Assembly: GCA_016987375.1 (NCBI GenBank)
Contig: PJRA01000524.1
Coordinates: 765,041 to 784,806, forward strand
DNA length: 19,766 nt
Source of the DNA: Brachionus koreanus
Taxonomy: Eukaryota > Rotifera > Eurotatoria > Ploima > Brachionidae
Direction of reading: 5' to 3'
Below, piece by piece: positions 18,978-19,766 of this stretch; position 1 is the first letter of the stretch; each line of letters begins with the position of its first letter. The notes below the pieces were generated by a model. It did not search any database. It had not been told where the DNA came from and saw only the letters and a program-made list of their open reading frames with translations. A program made the position numbers and the translations under genes.

Positions 18978-19355
18978 ATGGAAGAAGAGGACTTTGGCGA
19001 TTTGGAAGAAGAATTTGAAGAAGAAGTAGATCTGATTGAAGACCAAGCAGAGCATGAAGCAGAGACAATGGAAATTTTAAAAAGTGAAGAAATTGATACT
19101 GAAATAATTAGAGAAAAAAGAACAACATCGCCTTACATGACAAAATATGAACGGGCGCGTATACTTGGCACCAGGGCCTTGCAAATAAGTATGTGTTCTC
19201 CAATAATGATCGAAATAGAAAACGAATTTGACCCATTAGAAATAGCGAAAAAAGAGCTTAAGGAGAAAAAAATTCCTTTCATAATAAAGAGGAAACTACC
19301 TGATGGAAGTGTAGAGCTATGGCCTATACAAGACCTGATAATTAGTGATTTTTAA
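18978..19355 (+). CDS. POLR2F: DNA-directed RNA polymerases I, II and III subunit RPABC2 (RPB6)
   Basis: 125 aa, close to the usual ~127 of animal RPB6. Residues 1-50 form the variable acidic N-terminus (Asp/Glu-rich). The conserved core starts at about 50: [20 protein letters not shown], then [21 protein letters not shown] and LPDGS, ending LIISDF. This is the omega-like subunit shared by all three nuclear polymerases and helps hold the largest subunit. WPIQDL replaces the more usual WGVDEL near the C-terminus; otherwise the core is highly conserved. The reading frame has no intron. ATG context AAAATGG is favourable. Divergent from the chitin synthase gene across about 1.5 kb. Identity is certain; whether it is the parental gene or a retrocopy is open. 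Confidence 0.96.
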   Translation: MEEEDFGDLEEEFEEEVDLIEDQAEHEAETMEILKSEEIDTEIIREKRTTSPYMTKYERARILGTRALQISMCSPIMIEIENEFDPLEIAKKELKEKKIPFIIKRKLPDGSVELWPIQDLIISDF

Positions 19356-19667
19356 AATATTTTAGCATCAAGAAAAACTTTAATTTTTTATTATTTAAAG
19401 AATTTCTAAAATTAAATTTCAAGTTTTTCTTGTTTCATTTGTTTCCAAAAATCCCAAAAATAGTAAAAAGATATTTCAATATTTTTGAAAAACAAACAGG
19501 AAATTTATCAAATAATTGAATATTCTAAAATTGTGCATATTGAATTTTATCTTTTATCTGTTTATTTATAAATGACGCGTATAATATATTTAACACTACA
19601 AGAACCAAGCATTTTTTCACGTTTTTTTAATTCAAAAATATATTATAAAAAAAAAATATAATAATTG
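19356..19667. other. RPB6 3' flank
   Basis: AT-rich sequence between the RPB6 stop and repeat copy B. Apart from the candidate ATTAAA signal I see no gene or structured element. Confidence 0.6.
19411..19416 (+). terminator. Candidate polyadenylation signal (ATTAAA), RPB6
   Basis: The variant hexamer ATTAAA lies 56 nt after the stop, followed by a T/GT-rich run (TTTTTCTTGTTTCATTTG). No canonical AATAAA is closer. Confidence 0.4.
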
Positions 19668-19766
19668 TATTGTTGTAGTTCTCTAAATAACTACAACACC
19701 GACTCTAGTCAAATTATATGTCTATAGTTTCACAGTGCAATACTTTGATCTCATGTGTTTAGCAAG
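19668..19766 (-). repeat. Dispersed hairpin repeat, copy B, cut by the window edge
   Basis: The reverse complement runs CTTGCTAA... to ...AACTACAACAATA and matches copy A over its whole length with one short gap. The hairpin here is 9 bp (GTTGTAGTT/AACTACAAC) around an 8-base loop. The copy runs to the last base of the window, so its full length is not visible. Confidence 0.8.

Noticed and set aside
9781..19766. The inverted repeat pair as ends of one 10-kb transposon carrying RPB6
   Set aside because: The hairpin ends face each other with conserved genes between. Copies differ at many sites, so independent insertions are simpler.

Overview
This is a eukaryotic window, very AT-rich, with compact GT-AG introns. 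The gene content points to a lophotrochozoan animal. A monogonont rotifer of the Brachionus type is my best guess, from the AT bias, introns of about 50 bp, and a chitin synthase of animal type that carries an N-terminal myosin motor. The species is an inference; the gene calls do not depend on it.

The dominant feature is one large minus-strand gene, about 17465 down to 4692. Joining splice sites by hand gives 17 coding exons. Every intron is GT-AG and the frame stays open throughout, predicting 2342 residues. Exons 1-12 encode an unstructured N-terminus and a full myosin motor (P-loop, switch I, switch II, a CIKPN segment, converter). A linker of about 105 residues with no recognisable IQ motif follows. 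Exons 12-17 encode a metazoan (family 2) chitin synthase with membrane segments, CATMWHE, DDAFE, DGD, GEDRW, QRRRW and SWGTR motifs, and an acidic C-terminal tail. Fourteen introns are 45-132 bp. Two are very long (2218 and 2675 bp) and hold repeat-derived material, including a probable 290-bp hAT-type MITE and one copy of a dispersed hairpin repeat.

On the plus strand to the left (2758-3159) is a single-exon gene for a small secreted protein of unknown function. It has a clear signal peptide, a repeated HK[L/I]REIV motif and a C-terminal Gly-Lys. It converges tail-to-tail with the chitin synthase gene. On the plus strand to the right (18978-19355) is an intronless gene for RPB6 (RPABC2), the subunit shared by RNA polymerases I, II and III. 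It diverges from the chitin synthase gene across about 1.5 kb.

The remaining sequence (1-2640, 3420-4450, 17466-18977, 19356-19766) is AT-rich intergenic DNA with small inverted repeats, short coding-like fragments and a second, inverted copy of the hairpin repeat running off the right edge. I see no tRNA, rRNA or CRISPR. The three genes share no obvious pathway: one is cuticle/chitin synthesis, one is basal transcription, and one is an unknown secreted product.
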